Shown: positions 1 through 8,825, counted from the stretch's first letter. The stretch is 36,721 nt of DNA from Bacillota bacterium (GCA_023402075.1 JAEXCS010000010.1:1-36721); one strand, 5' to 3'. The notes: generated from the letters alone by a model not told the origin. Numbers and translations: made by a program.

Positions 1-50
1 GGATATAATATTCCATCAATTTCAGTGTACTCAAACTTAAACTTTGCCAT
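1..50 (-). CDS. 5' end of a leftward gene, product unknown
   Basis: An ATG at 50 on the minus strand is preceded by a good ribosome binding site (GGAGG at about 59-63). It opens a frame that stays open to the window edge, with 16 codons visible beginning MAKFKFEYTE. The visible part is too short to assign a family. Its start lies 130 bases beyond the ftsH stop in the same direction, so it could be read from ftsH or from its own promoter in the gap. Confidence 0.4.
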   Translation of the reverse strand, partial: MAKFKFEYTEIDGILY

Positions 51-59
51 AAAGCAAAT

Positions 60-147
60 CCTCCAATAAAGATTATTTACAATTCATCGGTAATCGTTCG
101 GCTGCATGCTAAACAATTATGATTTTCGTAAACATCCTTATTGGAGG
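60..147. repeat. Imperfect inverted repeat, arms of about 20 bp
   Basis: The arm at 60-80 (starting CCTCCAATAA) and the arm at 128-147 (ending TTATTGGAGG) are inverted copies with two or three differences, separated by about 47 bases. The left arm contains the ribosome binding site of the leftward gene starting at 50. If transcribed leftward, the arms could pair and hide that site. No target duplication or transposase was seen. Confidence 0.45.
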
Positions 148-180
148 ACTGCTAATGGGCGGCGCGCTTTTTTAATCGCT

Positions 181-2460
181 TTAGACGGATTGGGTTTCGT
201 CATCTGTCTGCGGGGCAGGGGCGGGAACTTCTCCACTCGCCTGCGGAGGGGAGGCTTCCACGGTGGAAGATTCCACTGCACTCTCCGTCGTGGGAACAGG
301 CGTTTCTTCGCCGCTGCCATCCGTCGGAGTGGGAGGCTCAATCTTTTCAGAGATCATGCTGATGCGCTTGGCGGGTGCCTCGATGCCCGGCGTTTCCTGC
401 CGGGTAGAAGCGTATTCGTCCTCCACCAGAGCAGGGTCCCGGCCCTCAATAATGGCAACCATCTCCGCGCCGGTAATTGTCTCCTTCTCCAGAAGGTAGG
501 CCACCACCTTGTCCATGTCCTCCCGGTTTTCCCGGATGACGGACACCGCGTTGCCGTAGCATTCTGTGAGAATTTCCCGCACGGCCTTATCCATGGCGGC
601 GGCAGTGTCCTGCGCGCAGTCCATGCCGTAGCCGCCGTCCAGATATTGGCTGCGGCGGGAGGCCAAAGCCATCATGCCGAATTCGTCGCTCATGCCGTAC
701 ATGGCCACCATGTTGCGGGCAACCTGCGTAGCGTCCTGAATGTCCTGAGACGCGCCGTTGGTCATCGTCTCCATCACCACCGCCTCGGCGGCACGGCCGC
801 CCATGGACACAGTGATTTTCGCCAGCAGCTCATCCCGGGTGCGCAGCTCCGTTTTGTCCTCCTCGGGCATCAAAAGGGTATAGCCCAGAGAGCCTTGGGT
901 GTGGGGTACAATGGTAATTTTCTGAACCGGCTCGGTGTTTTTCTGCTTAAAAGCTACCATGGCGTGGCCCACCTCATGGTATGCCACCAGCTTTTTCTCA
1001 AATTCCGTCAGCACGCTGCCTTTTTTCTCCGTGCCTGCGATGACCAGCTCAAAGGCTGCCAGCAAATCGCCCTGATTCACCGCCTTGCGGCCCAGCCGCA
1101 CAGCCCGCAGGGCCGCCTCATTCACCAGATTCGCAAGGTCTGCGCCCACGGTGCCTGCTGTGGCCAGCGCCACCTTTTTCAGATTCACGTCCTCGCTGAG
1201 ACGAATGTTCCGGGTATGCACCTCCAGCGTGGCCAGACGGCCTGCCAGGTTGGGCCGGTCAATAATGATGCGCCGGTCAAACCGACCGGGGCGCAGCAGC
1301 GCCTGATCCAGCACCTCGGGACGGTTGGTGGCGGCCAGAAGAATCACGCCTTTGGTGGGGTCAAAGCCGTCCATCTCCGCCAGAAGCTGGTTTAAGGTCT
1401 GCTCCCGCTCGTCGTTGCCGCCCATGCGGTTGTCCCGGGATTTGCCGATGGTGTCAATCTCGTCGATAAAGACGATGCAGGGGGCCACCTTGCTGGCCTC
1501 CTTAAAGAGGTCGCGCACGCGGCTTGCACCCACGCCCACAAACATCTCCACAAAGTCCGACCCGGAGATAGAGAAGAAGGGAACATTGGCCTCTCCGGCC
1601 ACGGCCTTGGCAAGCAGGGTTTTACCGGTGCCCGGAGGGCCAACCAGCAGCGCGCCCTTGGGCAGCTTTGCACCGATTTCGGTGTACTTCTGGGGGTTGT
1701 GCAAAAAGTCAATAATTTCGGTGAGGGATTCCTTGGCCTCGTCCTGTCCCGCCACGTCACGGAAGGTGACGCCGGTGGACTTTTCCATATAGACCTTGGC
1801 ATTGGCCTTACCCACGGAGCCAACGCCCCCGATGCCGCCCATGCCGCCGCCGCGCTTGGCCATGATGCGGAACACCACAGAAAGCAGCAGCATCATGATG
1901 GCGAAGGGCAGGATATAGGAAATCAGCATTTCCAGAATGGGACTGAGGGGCGCCGTATAGGGAGAGCCGAAGTCCACATTGTGCTCCAGCATCCGGGAAA
2001 TTAACTGGTCGTCATTCAGCGCCTTGGTATAAAGCTGAAAGCTTCCGTCCTCCGTCTTAGTTCCCTGCCTGAAAAGCCCGCCCAAATTTGTTGCGGAGGG
2101 GGTCTGGGCTTTATCGGTGGATACCGGCTTTTCGGCCTTTGGCATGGGCCCGTATGTCTTGCCGCTCTCGTCGGCATAGGTGAAGCCCTCTTTGGGGGTG
2201 ATGTGGGCAAGGCCCGTGTTGGCCTCAAACTCCACCTTTGCAATTTTGTCCGATTCAATCAGTGAGATAAACTCGCTGTAGGTAATCTCCACGGAGCTTT
2301 TGTTCTCGGAACCGGACACCCACGCGCCCGCATAGCTGAACACAATTGTCAGCAGCAGCGCCCAGCTCACCAGAGAAAGTAAGCCGCGCCAGTTGTTTCC
2401 TCCGTTTTGCCCGCCTCGGTTGGGCCCGTTTCTGTTTTTTCGGTCGTTATTCTGACTCAT
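181..2460 (-). CDS. ftsH: ATP-dependent zinc metalloprotease FtsH
   Basis: This is a membrane-anchored AAA+ protease that degrades misassembled membrane proteins and regulatory proteins. The product has 759 residues. Visible in order are a membrane segment (about 26-47), an extracytoplasmic domain, a second membrane segment (about 175-198) followed by a glycine-rich linker, Walker A GPPGTGKT (274-281), Walker B (328-334), the second region of homology with ATNRP and RPGRFDR (377-396), and the zinc site HEVGH (495-499) with Asp573 as likely third ligand. The usual form of the zinc site is HEAGH, so Val for Ala is a mild variant. The last 90 or so residues are a Pro/Thr/Ser/Glu-rich tail. The start at 2460 was chosen over 2520 because AAAGGAG lies 11 bases upstream and the protein then begins with the usual short polar leader. 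Confidence 0.97.
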   Translation of the reverse strand: MSQNNDRKNRNGPNRGGQNGGNNWRGLLSLVSWALLLTIVFSYAGAWVSGSENKSSVEITYSEFISLIESDKIAKVEFEANTGLAHITPKEGFTYADESGKTYGPMPKAEKPVSTDKAQTPSATNLGGLFRQGTKTEDGSFQLYTKALNDDQLISRMLEHNVDFGSPYTAPLSPILEMLISYILPFAIMMLLLSVVFRIMAKRGGGMGGIGGVGSVGKANAKVYMEKSTGVTFRDVAGQDEAKESLTEIIDFLHNPQKYTEIGAKLPKGALLVGPPGTGKTLLAKAVAGEANVPFFSISGSDFVEMFVGVGASRVRDLFKEASKVAPCIVFIDEIDTIGKSRDNRMGGNDEREQTLNQLLAEMDGFDPTKGVILLAATNRPEVLDQALLRPGRFDRRIIIDRPNLAGRLATLEVHTRNIRLSEDVNLKKVALATAGTVGADLANLVNEAALRAVRLGRKAVNQGDLLAAFELVIAGTEKKGSVLTEFEKKLVAYHEVGHAMVAFKQKNTEPVQKITIVPHTQGSLGYTLLMPEEDKTELRTRDELLAKITVSMGGRAAEAVVMETMTNGASQDIQDATQVARNMVAMYGMSDEFGMMALASRRSQYLDGGYGMDCAQDTAAAMDKAVREILTECYGNAVSVIRENREDMDKVVAYLLEKETITGAEMVAIIEGRDPALVEDEYASTRQETPGIEAPAKRISMISEKIEPPTPTDGSGEETPVPTTESAVESSTVEASPPQASGEVPAPAPQTDDETQSV

Positions 2461-2510
2461 CGTAACGAATACTCCTTTGCCTGTTAAAGCGCTGGGTTGA
2501 ATTATCAAGC

Positions 2511-2539
2511 AGTATACCATAAAAAGAAGAGGGCTACAA
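2511..2539 (-). promoter_or_regulatory. Probable vegetative promoter of ftsH
   Basis: On the minus strand TTGTAG (2534-2539) and TATACT (2511-2516) are separated by exactly 17 bases, about 50 bases upstream of the ftsH start. Spacing and hexamers fit a SigA-type promoter. Confidence 0.6.
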
Positions 2540-2715
2540 GAACGCTTGTTGGCTTTTCCATGAAATTTCTGTGAATTTCACTTTATTGTGTGCGGAAACT
2601 GTGATACAATCATGGTAATTATTGATTCCGCGAAAAACGTCCAAAAAACGGAAGAAATGGCGTTTTTGTCCGCCCCGCTGCGGGCCGGATACTTGAGGCG
2701 GCTGAAGGAGAACCT

Positions 2716-3483
2716 ATGGACAGTGAAAAGAAAGACCTGCTTACCGCTGATGCGGACGGCATGATCGAAGGCCGCAACGCGGTGATCGAAGCCCTGCGTG
2801 CGGGCGAAACCATTGACAAAATTTTTATCGCCCGGGGCGAGACGGACAAGACACTGGGTCACATTGCGTCCAAGGCCCGGGCGGCCGGCGTGGTGGTGGT
2901 GGAAGCGGACCGGCGGAAGCTGGACGGCATGAGCCGTACCCACGCCCATCAGGGTGTGATTGCCCTGGCCGCCGTGCGGGAATACACCACGGTGGAGGAC
3001 ATTTTGGCGATTGCGGAAAAGCGGAGAGAAAAGCCCCTGCTTGTCGTTTGCGACGAAATTTCCGATCCCCACAATCTGGGAGCCATCATCCGTACCGCAG
3101 AGTGCGCCGGGGTTCACGGAGTCATCATTCCCAAGCGTCGCAGCGCGGGACTGACAGCCATTGTTGCCAAAACCTCCGCCGGTGCGGTGGCCCACCTGCC
3201 GGTGGCGCGGGTGCCCAACATTCCGTCCCTTCTGAAGGATTTGAAGAAGCAGGGCCTGTGGATTTTCGGCACGGCGGCGGACGGAACCACCGGCCTGTAC
3301 GACGCGGACCTGCGGGGACCCGCTGCCATTGTCATCGGCAGCGAAGGCGAGGGCATGACTCGTCTGGCGTCGGAAAACTGCGATTTTCTGGTAAGTATCC
3401 CCATGCGGGGAAAGCTCAGCTCGCTGAACGCTTCGGCGGCGGCTGCGGTGCTGCTGTATGAAGCAGTGCGCCAGAGGAGCTGA
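2716..3483 (+). CDS. rlmB: SpoU-family 23S rRNA 2'-O-methyltransferase (RlmB-like)
   Basis: The 255-residue product is a TrmH/SpoU-class SAM-dependent methyltransferase that methylates a ribose 2'-hydroxyl; RlmB acts on 23S rRNA. The N-terminal part (about 15-90) is the substrate-binding domain with the typical opening IEGRNAVIEAL. The knotted catalytic domain shows the three SpoU motifs: NLGAIIRTAECAG (about 119), IVIGSEGEGM (about 205) and SLNASAAAAVLLYE (about 236). A GGAG site lies 7 bases before the ATG. A TACAAT -10-like element at 2605-2610 is a possible promoter, but its -35 is poor. The gene leads a rightward group with the 3529 and 5866 genes. The exact target base cannot be read from sequence. 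Confidence 0.92.
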   Translation: MDSEKKDLLTADADGMIEGRNAVIEALRAGETIDKIFIARGETDKTLGHIASKARAAGVVVVEADRRKLDGMSRTHAHQGVIALAAVREYTTVEDILAIAEKRREKPLLVVCDEISDPHNLGAIIRTAECAGVHGVIIPKRRSAGLTAIVAKTSAGAVAHLPVARVPNIPSLLKDLKKQGLWIFGTAADGTTGLYDADLRGPAAIVIGSEGEGMTRLASENCDFLVSIPMRGKLSSLNASAAAAVLLYEAVRQRS

Positions 3484-3528
3484 TTTTAAAAAGAGACGAC
3501 CGTCGGCGAGAGAACATGGGAGAGAGAC

Positions 3529-5685
3529 ATGGCTGAGATCAGAGATAAAAAACCATATGACGCGCTCACCGATGCGGAGGATTTGACCGCCGGGACCGAT
3601 GTGATTCCGGAGGGCGATTTTTCTCTGGAGGAGATTCTGGCGGAATACGGTGGGGGCCGCCGCCGGCATATTTTGGAGGAGGCCGAGGCTTTGGCCGCCC
3701 CGGAGCTGGAAGCGCAGGACGCGGCTGTGACGATTGGGGAGGAGACTGCTTTTCCTCCGCCCCCGCAGGAGGAGCCGCAGCCCGACGAGCTTTTGGACGA
3801 AAAGCCGGAGGACCTTTCGGAAGAAGAATCGGACCTCCCCATGCTGGAGGAACTTCTCCCGCCCCTGCCCCGACCTGTTTCTATTGAGCAGGCCGTGGGA
3901 CAGACGGTGGGGGACGTGATGGAAGCGCAGGAGTCTTTAACGGCGGCGCAGCGTCCCCGCCGGGGCTTGTTTTCCCGGAAAAAGATGCCCTTGGAAGACA
4001 CGGAGCAGCTATACGAACCGCCCGGTCCCCCGCCTGAACCGGAGCCGGAGGAACCGCCCGTGGGTCCCGAACCGACCTTGGACGAGGCCATGCGTCTGGC
4101 GGTGAAGGGCTGGCGGCGGCTGCGCCGCCCCCTGCCTGTGGCTGCGCTGATTTGTCTTTTGCTGCTGGCGCCTCAGGCGGCGGAAGCCGCCGGATATGCC
4201 GTTCCCCTCTGGACGGGGGACGGGATGCTGCAAACCGCCGTTTCCGCTGGGGCGCTTGTGTTGCTGTGCATTTTGTGCCGGGGTGTGTTTGCCCGTGGAT
4301 TTTCCCGGCTGGCCCATAAGTTTTTTACGGGAGAGCTGCTGCTCTCCTTCTCCGCTGTGGCGGCGCTGCTTGACTGCGGCGCGGTATTTTTGCTTCCAGG
4401 GCGGAGTGCCGCCCCGCTGTATGCGCTTCCCGCCTGCGTGGGGCTCTTCTTCGGACAGTGGGGCATTTCCCAGCGGGAAAAGGCCCGGAGCGACACATAT
4501 CGCACCGCCGCACTGGATTCCGCGCCCCCCTATCTGGTGACGGATTTGGAAACGGGGGCCTGCAAGCAGCCGGGCCGCGTTCCCGGCTTCTGGACCGACA
4601 CGGAAAAACCCTCCCTCTCCGAAATTTGGCAGGCGGCGCTGGTGCCTGTGGTGTTTGTGGCCTCCGTGGTGTTTGCGGCCCTTGGCTCTGCGGGACAGGG
4701 GCGGAGCGCGGATTTTCTTTTGAATTGGTCAGCGATTCTCGCGGCTTCGTCGGCACTGATGCTGCCCATGACGGACGCGCTCCCCGCCGCCCGGCTTGCA
4801 AAGCGCCTGCAAAAGGGCGGCTGCGCCGTGGCGGGCTGCGCCGGGGCAGAGCGCATCAGCCGGAAAAAATCCATGGTGGTTACCGATCAGGATTTGTTTC
4901 CGCCCGGAACGGTGAGTCTGAACGGCGTGAAGCTTTTCGGCGAAGAGATGCCAAGGGCCGTGTCCTATGCCGCGTCTCTGGCCCGCTCCTCCGGCTGCGG
5001 GCTTCGTCGGCTGTTTGACAATCTGCTGGTATCCGAGGGCGGGACGCTGGAACCGCTGGACGATTTCAGCTTTTATGAAGAGGGCGGCTTTTCCGCCGCC
5101 ATCCGGGGAGAGTCGGTGCTGCTTGGCACCGCGTCCTTCATGCGCAAAATGGACGTGCGCCTGCCCAGCGGGCTGAATTTGCGCACCGGCGTTTTCCTGT
5201 CCATCGACCGGGAGCTGGCAGCGGTATTTGCCGTGAAGTACAAGCCCTCGGACAATGTGGACTGGGCGCTGCGGCTGCTGCGCAGAAACAAAATTCAGCC
5301 GATTCTGGCTTCACGGGACCCCAATGTGAATCCTGGCTTGCTGAAACGGAAATTTACAGCCAAAGTGAGGATTCAGTATCCCTCGCTTTCCGACCGTGTG
5401 GCTTTTTCCGAACAGGAGAGCGCACAGGGGCGCCCCCGGGCGCTGCTGCTGCGGGAGGGGCTGCTCCCTTATGCCGAAACTGTGACCGGCAGCCGCCGCC
5501 TGTGCCGCGCCGTGCGCACAGGTACGGCGCTGACGCTGCTGGCCTGCGTGGCCGGTTCCCTTCTGAGTTTTTATTTGACCGGACTTGGCAGCTATGCGCT
5601 GATGGAGCCTTTGCGTCTTCTTGCGTTTTCCCTGCTGTGGACAGTGCCGGTGTTCCTGCTGGACCACATGGCCGGGCGGTATTAA
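3529..5685 (+). CDS. Degenerate P-type ATPase-like membrane protein (pseudo-ATPase)
   Basis: The 718-residue product starts with about 190 acidic, proline-rich residues. Hydrophobic segments follow near 202-222, 234-252, 268-290 and 295-310, then 366-387 and 396-414, with two more at the end (about 664-684 and 690-712). From about 260 on, the order matches a heavy-metal (P1B) P-type ATPase: membrane pair, short linker, membrane pair, a phosphorylation/nucleotide-domain-like block (450-630), final membrane pair. The catalytic signatures are gone. There is no TGE actuator loop, the CPC position reads ALMLP, DKTGT reads DQDLF at 453-457, TGDN reads SRDPN, and GDGxND is absent. I infer a non-pumping scaffold or sensor rather than a transporter. 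The similarity is judged by eye. The gene lies 45 bases after rlmB, with the purine-rich site GGGAGAG before the ATG. Confidence 0.7.
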   Translation: MAEIRDKKPYDALTDAEDLTAGTDVIPEGDFSLEEILAEYGGGRRRHILEEAEALAAPELEAQDAAVTIGEETAFPPPPQEEPQPDELLDEKPEDLSEEESDLPMLEELLPPLPRPVSIEQAVGQTVGDVMEAQESLTAAQRPRRGLFSRKKMPLEDTEQLYEPPGPPPEPEPEEPPVGPEPTLDEAMRLAVKGWRRLRRPLPVAALICLLLLAPQAAEAAGYAVPLWTGDGMLQTAVSAGALVLLCILCRGVFARGFSRLAHKFFTGELLLSFSAVAALLDCGAVFLLPGRSAAPLYALPACVGLFFGQWGISQREKARSDTYRTAALDSAPPYLVTDLETGACKQPGRVPGFWTDTEKPSLSEIWQAALVPVVFVASVVFAALGSAGQGRSADFLLNWSAILAASSALMLPMTDALPAARLAKRLQKGGCAVAGCAGAERISRKKSMVVTDQDLFPPGTVSLNGVKLFGEEMPRAVSYAASLARSSGCGLRRLFDNLLVSEGGTLEPLDDFSFYEEGGFSAAIRGESVLLGTASFMRKMDVRLPSGLNLRTGVFLSIDRELAAVFAVKYKPSDNVDWALRLLRRNKIQPILASRDPNVNPGLLKRKFTAKVRIQYPSLSDRVAFSEQESAQGRPRALLLREGLLPYAETVTGSRRLCRAVRTGTALTLLACVAGSLLSFYLTGLGSYALMEPLRLLAFSLLWTVPVFLLDHMAGRY

Positions 5686-5865
5686 GGCACACTGCGTATG
5701 CACCGCAAAATACGTTGGCGTTCAGATGCTTTGCATGGCGCGCCTGCCCGGGCTGAAAAGGGGTTTCGCCTTTTGCGGGTTCACGGGAAAAATGCGCGGC
5801 ATGAGCGATTGCCCCCGGCTATGGCGGTTCTGAATAAAATTTACAGAGAAACAGAGACGAGAACG

Positions 5866-7140
5866 ATGACCTATTATAACCGCTATTTTGCAACGCTTTA
5901 CGATTTGATCGCCTGTATGACAGCGGCGGTGGATCTGCTGGATGTGAGAGTTTCAAACCATCATCAGCGCGTGGCCCTTATGTCCCTGAAGCTGGCCGAG
6001 CAAATGGGCTTTCCGGTGGAGGAACGGCGGACGCTGGTGCAGGCGGCCCTGCTGCACGACATTGGCGCCCTGACGCTGAGCGAGCGATTGCAGCTGATTA
6101 CCGAGGAGGCCACTGAGCCGGAGGGACACGCCCGGATTGGCGCCAGATTTTTAGAGGATTTTCCCCTTTTGCGCCGGGAGGCGGAAATTGTTCGCTTTCA
6201 CCACGTTCCCTGGAAAAACGGCGCGGGAGAGATGCACCACGGCGCGAAAGTCCCTCTGCTTTCCCATGTGCTGCATCTGGCGGACAGGGCCGTGGTGCAG
6301 ATTCGGCCCGACATAGGTGTAATCAGCCAGATAGGCTCTATTCGCGATACAATTGCTGCACAGCGGGGCGAGGTGTTTGTTCCGGAAACAGTGGATGCGT
6401 TTCTGGCAGTCAGCATGCAGGAGGCGCTGTGGCTGGAGGTGGTGGATGAGCCGCGGATTGATGATTTTTTGGACGAGCTTTCTTTGGACGCGGTGAAGCT
6501 GACGCTGGACGAGGCGGTAAAGCTGACCGACGTGTTCGCCCATATCATTGACTTTCGCAGTCCCTTTACCACGCGGCATTCCGCCAGCGTGGCAGCCACG
6601 GCGGAAAAGCTGGCGGAGCTGTCGGGCTTTTCCGAAAACGAGTGCAAGATGATGCGGATTGCCGGAAATCTTCACGATCTGGGAAAGCTGGCCATTCCTG
6701 CCGAGATTTTGGAAAAGCGGTCTAAGCTGGATCCGGATGAGTTTGACATGATCCGGGGCCACACCTTTTATACATATCGCCTGCTTCGGCCCATCCGCGG
6801 GTTTGAGACGATTAACCAGTGGGCGTCCTACCATCATGAACGGCTCAGCGGAAACGGGTATCCCTTTCATCTGAAGGCCGACAGCCTGCCTCTGGGGTCC
6901 CGCATTATGGCGGTGGCGGATATTTTTACCGCCGTGACCGAGGATCGGCCTTATCGAAAGGGAATGTCCTTTTCCAGAACGGAAACCCTGCTTCGGGATA
7001 TGGCACGCCACGGCGCAATCTCGGCAGACTTGGTGTCCCTTCTGCTGGCCCATCATCAGGAGATTTCCCAGCTTCGGGAGGAAGCGGCCGATCAGGCCGG
7101 GAAACAGTATGACAGGCTTTTTTTGCAGGACTGTGTGTAA
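5866..7140 (+). CDS. Tandem HD / HD-GYP domain protein, putative c-di-GMP phosphodiesterase
   Basis: The 424-residue product has two HD-type metal-dependent phosphohydrolase domains. The first (about 30-160) has HH at 32-33, HD at 64-65 and a later HH at 112-113. The second (about 235-400) is the HD-GYP domain with H238, the HDLGK block at 270-274, HHE at 323-325, GYP at 331-333 and DIFTA at 352-356. HD-GYP enzymes hydrolyse cyclic di-GMP in the cytoplasm; the family assignment is firm, the substrate inferred. No receiver or membrane segment was seen. The start at 5866 was preferred because the HD architecture begins right after it and the preceding 56 codons do not look like protein, but its ribosome binding site is weak (GAGACGAG); ATG 5821 is the alternative. 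It is the last gene before the terminator at 7182. Confidence 0.88.
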   Translation: MTYYNRYFATLYDLIACMTAAVDLLDVRVSNHHQRVALMSLKLAEQMGFPVEERRTLVQAALLHDIGALTLSERLQLITEEATEPEGHARIGARFLEDFPLLRREAEIVRFHHVPWKNGAGEMHHGAKVPLLSHVLHLADRAVVQIRPDIGVISQIGSIRDTIAAQRGEVFVPETVDAFLAVSMQEALWLEVVDEPRIDDFLDELSLDAVKLTLDEAVKLTDVFAHIIDFRSPFTTRHSASVAATAEKLAELSGFSENECKMMRIAGNLHDLGKLAIPAEILEKRSKLDPDEFDMIRGHTFYTYRLLRPIRGFETINQWASYHHERLSGNGYPFHLKADSLPLGSRIMAVADIFTAVTEDRPYRKGMSFSRTETLLRDMARHGAISADLVSLLLAHHQEISQLREEAADQAGKQYDRLFLQDCV

Positions 7141-7181
7141 AACTCAAGGCAACCGCCATGAATTGCGCTTCTTAAACATGT

Positions 7182-7217
7182 AAGGCCCGCCGTCCAATCG
7201 GACGGCGGGCCTTTTTT
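7182..7217 (+). terminator. Rho-independent terminator of the rlmB group
   Basis: A perfect 14-bp stem (7182-7195 with 7200-7213) with loop AATC is followed by a run of T. It lies 42 bases after the HD-GYP stop. Confidence 0.93.
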
Positions 7218-7407
7218 ACGCTCTGGAAAAATTTATTGTTTTTAAACAGCTCGGCGAAAGCAGGCTTGCTGCCCGCTTCTAAAACTCTGGCGGTATGGTG
7301 CGCTTAATGCGTCCCGGCCAAAGCCCTTGGATTTGCTCTTAAATGCACATAGATGGTCATATTGGCCCACAAAGCGCATAACAGAGTGTTTCGCCGGCAT
7401 AAGCTCT

Positions 7408-7485
7408 CTAAGTCTCGTCCATCAGAATGGCTATGTCCTGCCGGACAGCGGACTGAATCAGTGTTTCAGTTTCATTGGGACGCAT
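7408..7485 (-). CDS. Possible 25-codon remnant coupled to the aminotransferase
   Basis: The aminotransferase stop overlaps a new ATG (TAATG at 7483-7487), giving a 25-residue frame MRPNETETLIQSA... that ends in TAG at 7408. Shifted by one base, translation would continue past that stop with a plausible protein-like stretch to about 7245. This suggests the 5' part of a broken downstream gene. No family was recognised, and it may be chance. Confidence 0.22.
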   Translation of the reverse strand: MRPNETETLIQSAVRQDIAILMDET

Positions 7486-8825
7486 TACCAGCCCTGAATC
7501 TCTTCTAGTATTGAATCACTCAGTGCTCCTGCGGTATAGGCCGCAAAGGCGTCATGAATAATCTCCATTGCCCGGTCCAGCTCTTCCCGGGTGATGACCA
7601 GCGGCGGCTGAATCCGCAGGGAGCTTTGCCCCACAAAGGTCAGCAACAGGCCGTGCTTCATGCAGTAATAGGAAATTTTAGCGGCGGCGGGATAGTTTTT
7701 TTCCATGGTTTCCCGATTTGTCACCAGATCCACGCCTAAGTTCAGGCCAATGCCCCGCACCTCGCCGATGACGGGAAATTCCTCCTGCATCTTCAAAAAC
7801 CGCTCCCGCAGGTAAACGCCCTTTTGATAGGCTTCCTCAAAAATGTTTTCCCGCTCCATAATTTCCAGCATTTTTAAAGACGCGGTGCAGCACGCGGCGT
7901 TGCCCGACATGGTAAACGCGTGCGCCGGGGATTCCAGCGATTCCATCACATCCCTGCGGCCTACCACCGCGCCCAGCGGCAGACCGCCGCCAAGGGATTT
8001 ACCCAGCACGTACAAATCGCACTCCACACCAAAATTGTCCATGGCAAACATCCGCCCCGTGCGGCCAATGCCCTGATTGATTTCATCAGAAATCAGAAGA
8101 ATCCCATTTTCCCGGCACAGCGCCGCCAAGTCCTGAAAAAACCTTGCCGGGGGCACAATCAGGCCCGCATCTCCCGCGATGGGCTCCACCAGAAAGGCGG
8201 CCACCTCATCGGCTGGAAGATAGTGGCGGAAGGCGTAGCGAATTTGCTCCAGACAATCCAGCACACAGTTTTCGGGCTTTTGGTGATACTGGCAGCGCAG
8301 GCAGGAGGGATAGTTAAACGTTTCGCACTCCGGCAGCAGAGGGCCGATTTTGCGGCGCATGCTGTTGGTGAGCTTAGAGACGGAGATAGCGCCATAGGTG
8401 CTGCCATGATAGGACTCGCTGAAGGAGACGATTTTGGGCCGACCCGTGTAGCCCCGTGCGTATTTGATGGCCCCATCGATGGATGCCGAGCCGGTGCAGC
8501 TGAAAGAAACCATCATATCCGGTCGGCCGGTCATGCAGGAAATCTTTTCCGCCAGATCGAGCATCGGCCCGGAGGGAAAATAGGCGGAGATATATTGGGA
8601 CAGCTCTGTCATCTGCTCGTAAACCGCCTGCGCAATTTCCTCGTTCCCGTGGCCGATGTTGGCAGAGGAAGCACTGGCGAGAAAGTCGATGTATTCGTTT
8701 CCGTCGCAGTCGTACAGCTTTGCGCCCTTCCCACGGACAAAGGAAATGGGCACGTAGGAAATCCGCGCCGATTTTGGCACGTATTCATCCTGACGCAGCA
8801 GGATGCTTTCCAACTGTTTTGACAT
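7485..8825 (-). CDS. Class III pyridoxal-phosphate aminotransferase
   Basis: The 446-residue product belongs to the ornithine / 4-aminobutyrate (class III, fold type I) aminotransferases, which move an amino group from an omega- or alpha-amine to a keto acid. Asp247 in LLISDEI should contact the PLP ring nitrogen, and Lys276 in LGKSLGGGLPLG is the Schiff-base lysine. A four-cysteine patch (C175, C178, C187, C191) sits where several GABA-aminotransferase relatives have one. The start at 8825 was chosen because TTGGAG lies 8 bases upstream; the in-frame ATG at 8954 falls inside the promoter -35. It diverges from a YkvI-type transporter, which suggests uptake or export of its amino substrate. 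The specific substrate cannot be read. Confidence 0.9.
   Translation of the reverse strand: MSKQLESILLRQDEYVPKSARISYVPISFVRGKGAKLYDCDGNEYIDFLASASSANIGHGNEEIAQAVYEQMTELSQYISAYFPSGPMLDLAEKISCMTGRPDMMVSFSCTGSASIDGAIKYARGYTGRPKIVSFSESYHGSTYGAISVSKLTNSMRRKIGPLLPECETFNYPSCLRCQYHQKPENCVLDCLEQIRYAFRHYLPADEVAAFLVEPIAGDAGLIVPPARFFQDLAALCRENGILLISDEINQGIGRTGRMFAMDNFGVECDLYVLGKSLGGGLPLGAVVGRRDVMESLESPAHAFTMSGNAACCTASLKMLEIMERENIFEEAYQKGVYLRERFLKMQEEFPVIGEVRGIGLNLGVDLVTNRETMEKNYPAAAKISYYCMKHGLLLTFVGQSSLRIQPPLVITREELDRAMEIIHDAFAAYTAGALSDSILEEIQGW

Noticed and set aside
106..1395. 429-codon plus-strand frame opposite ftsH
   Set aside because: It lies entirely antisense to the ftsH region, is His/Gly/Arg-rich and low in recognisable motifs; it is a shadow of GC-rich codon use.
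2578..3669. 363-codon minus-strand frame opposite rlmB
   Set aside because: Antisense to a gene with clear SpoU motifs, with no ribosome binding site or family resemblance.
5698..5865. N-terminal extension of the HD-GYP protein
   Set aside because: The extra 56 residues are Arg-rich and unlike the family, and no ribosome binding site precedes 5698 or 5821.
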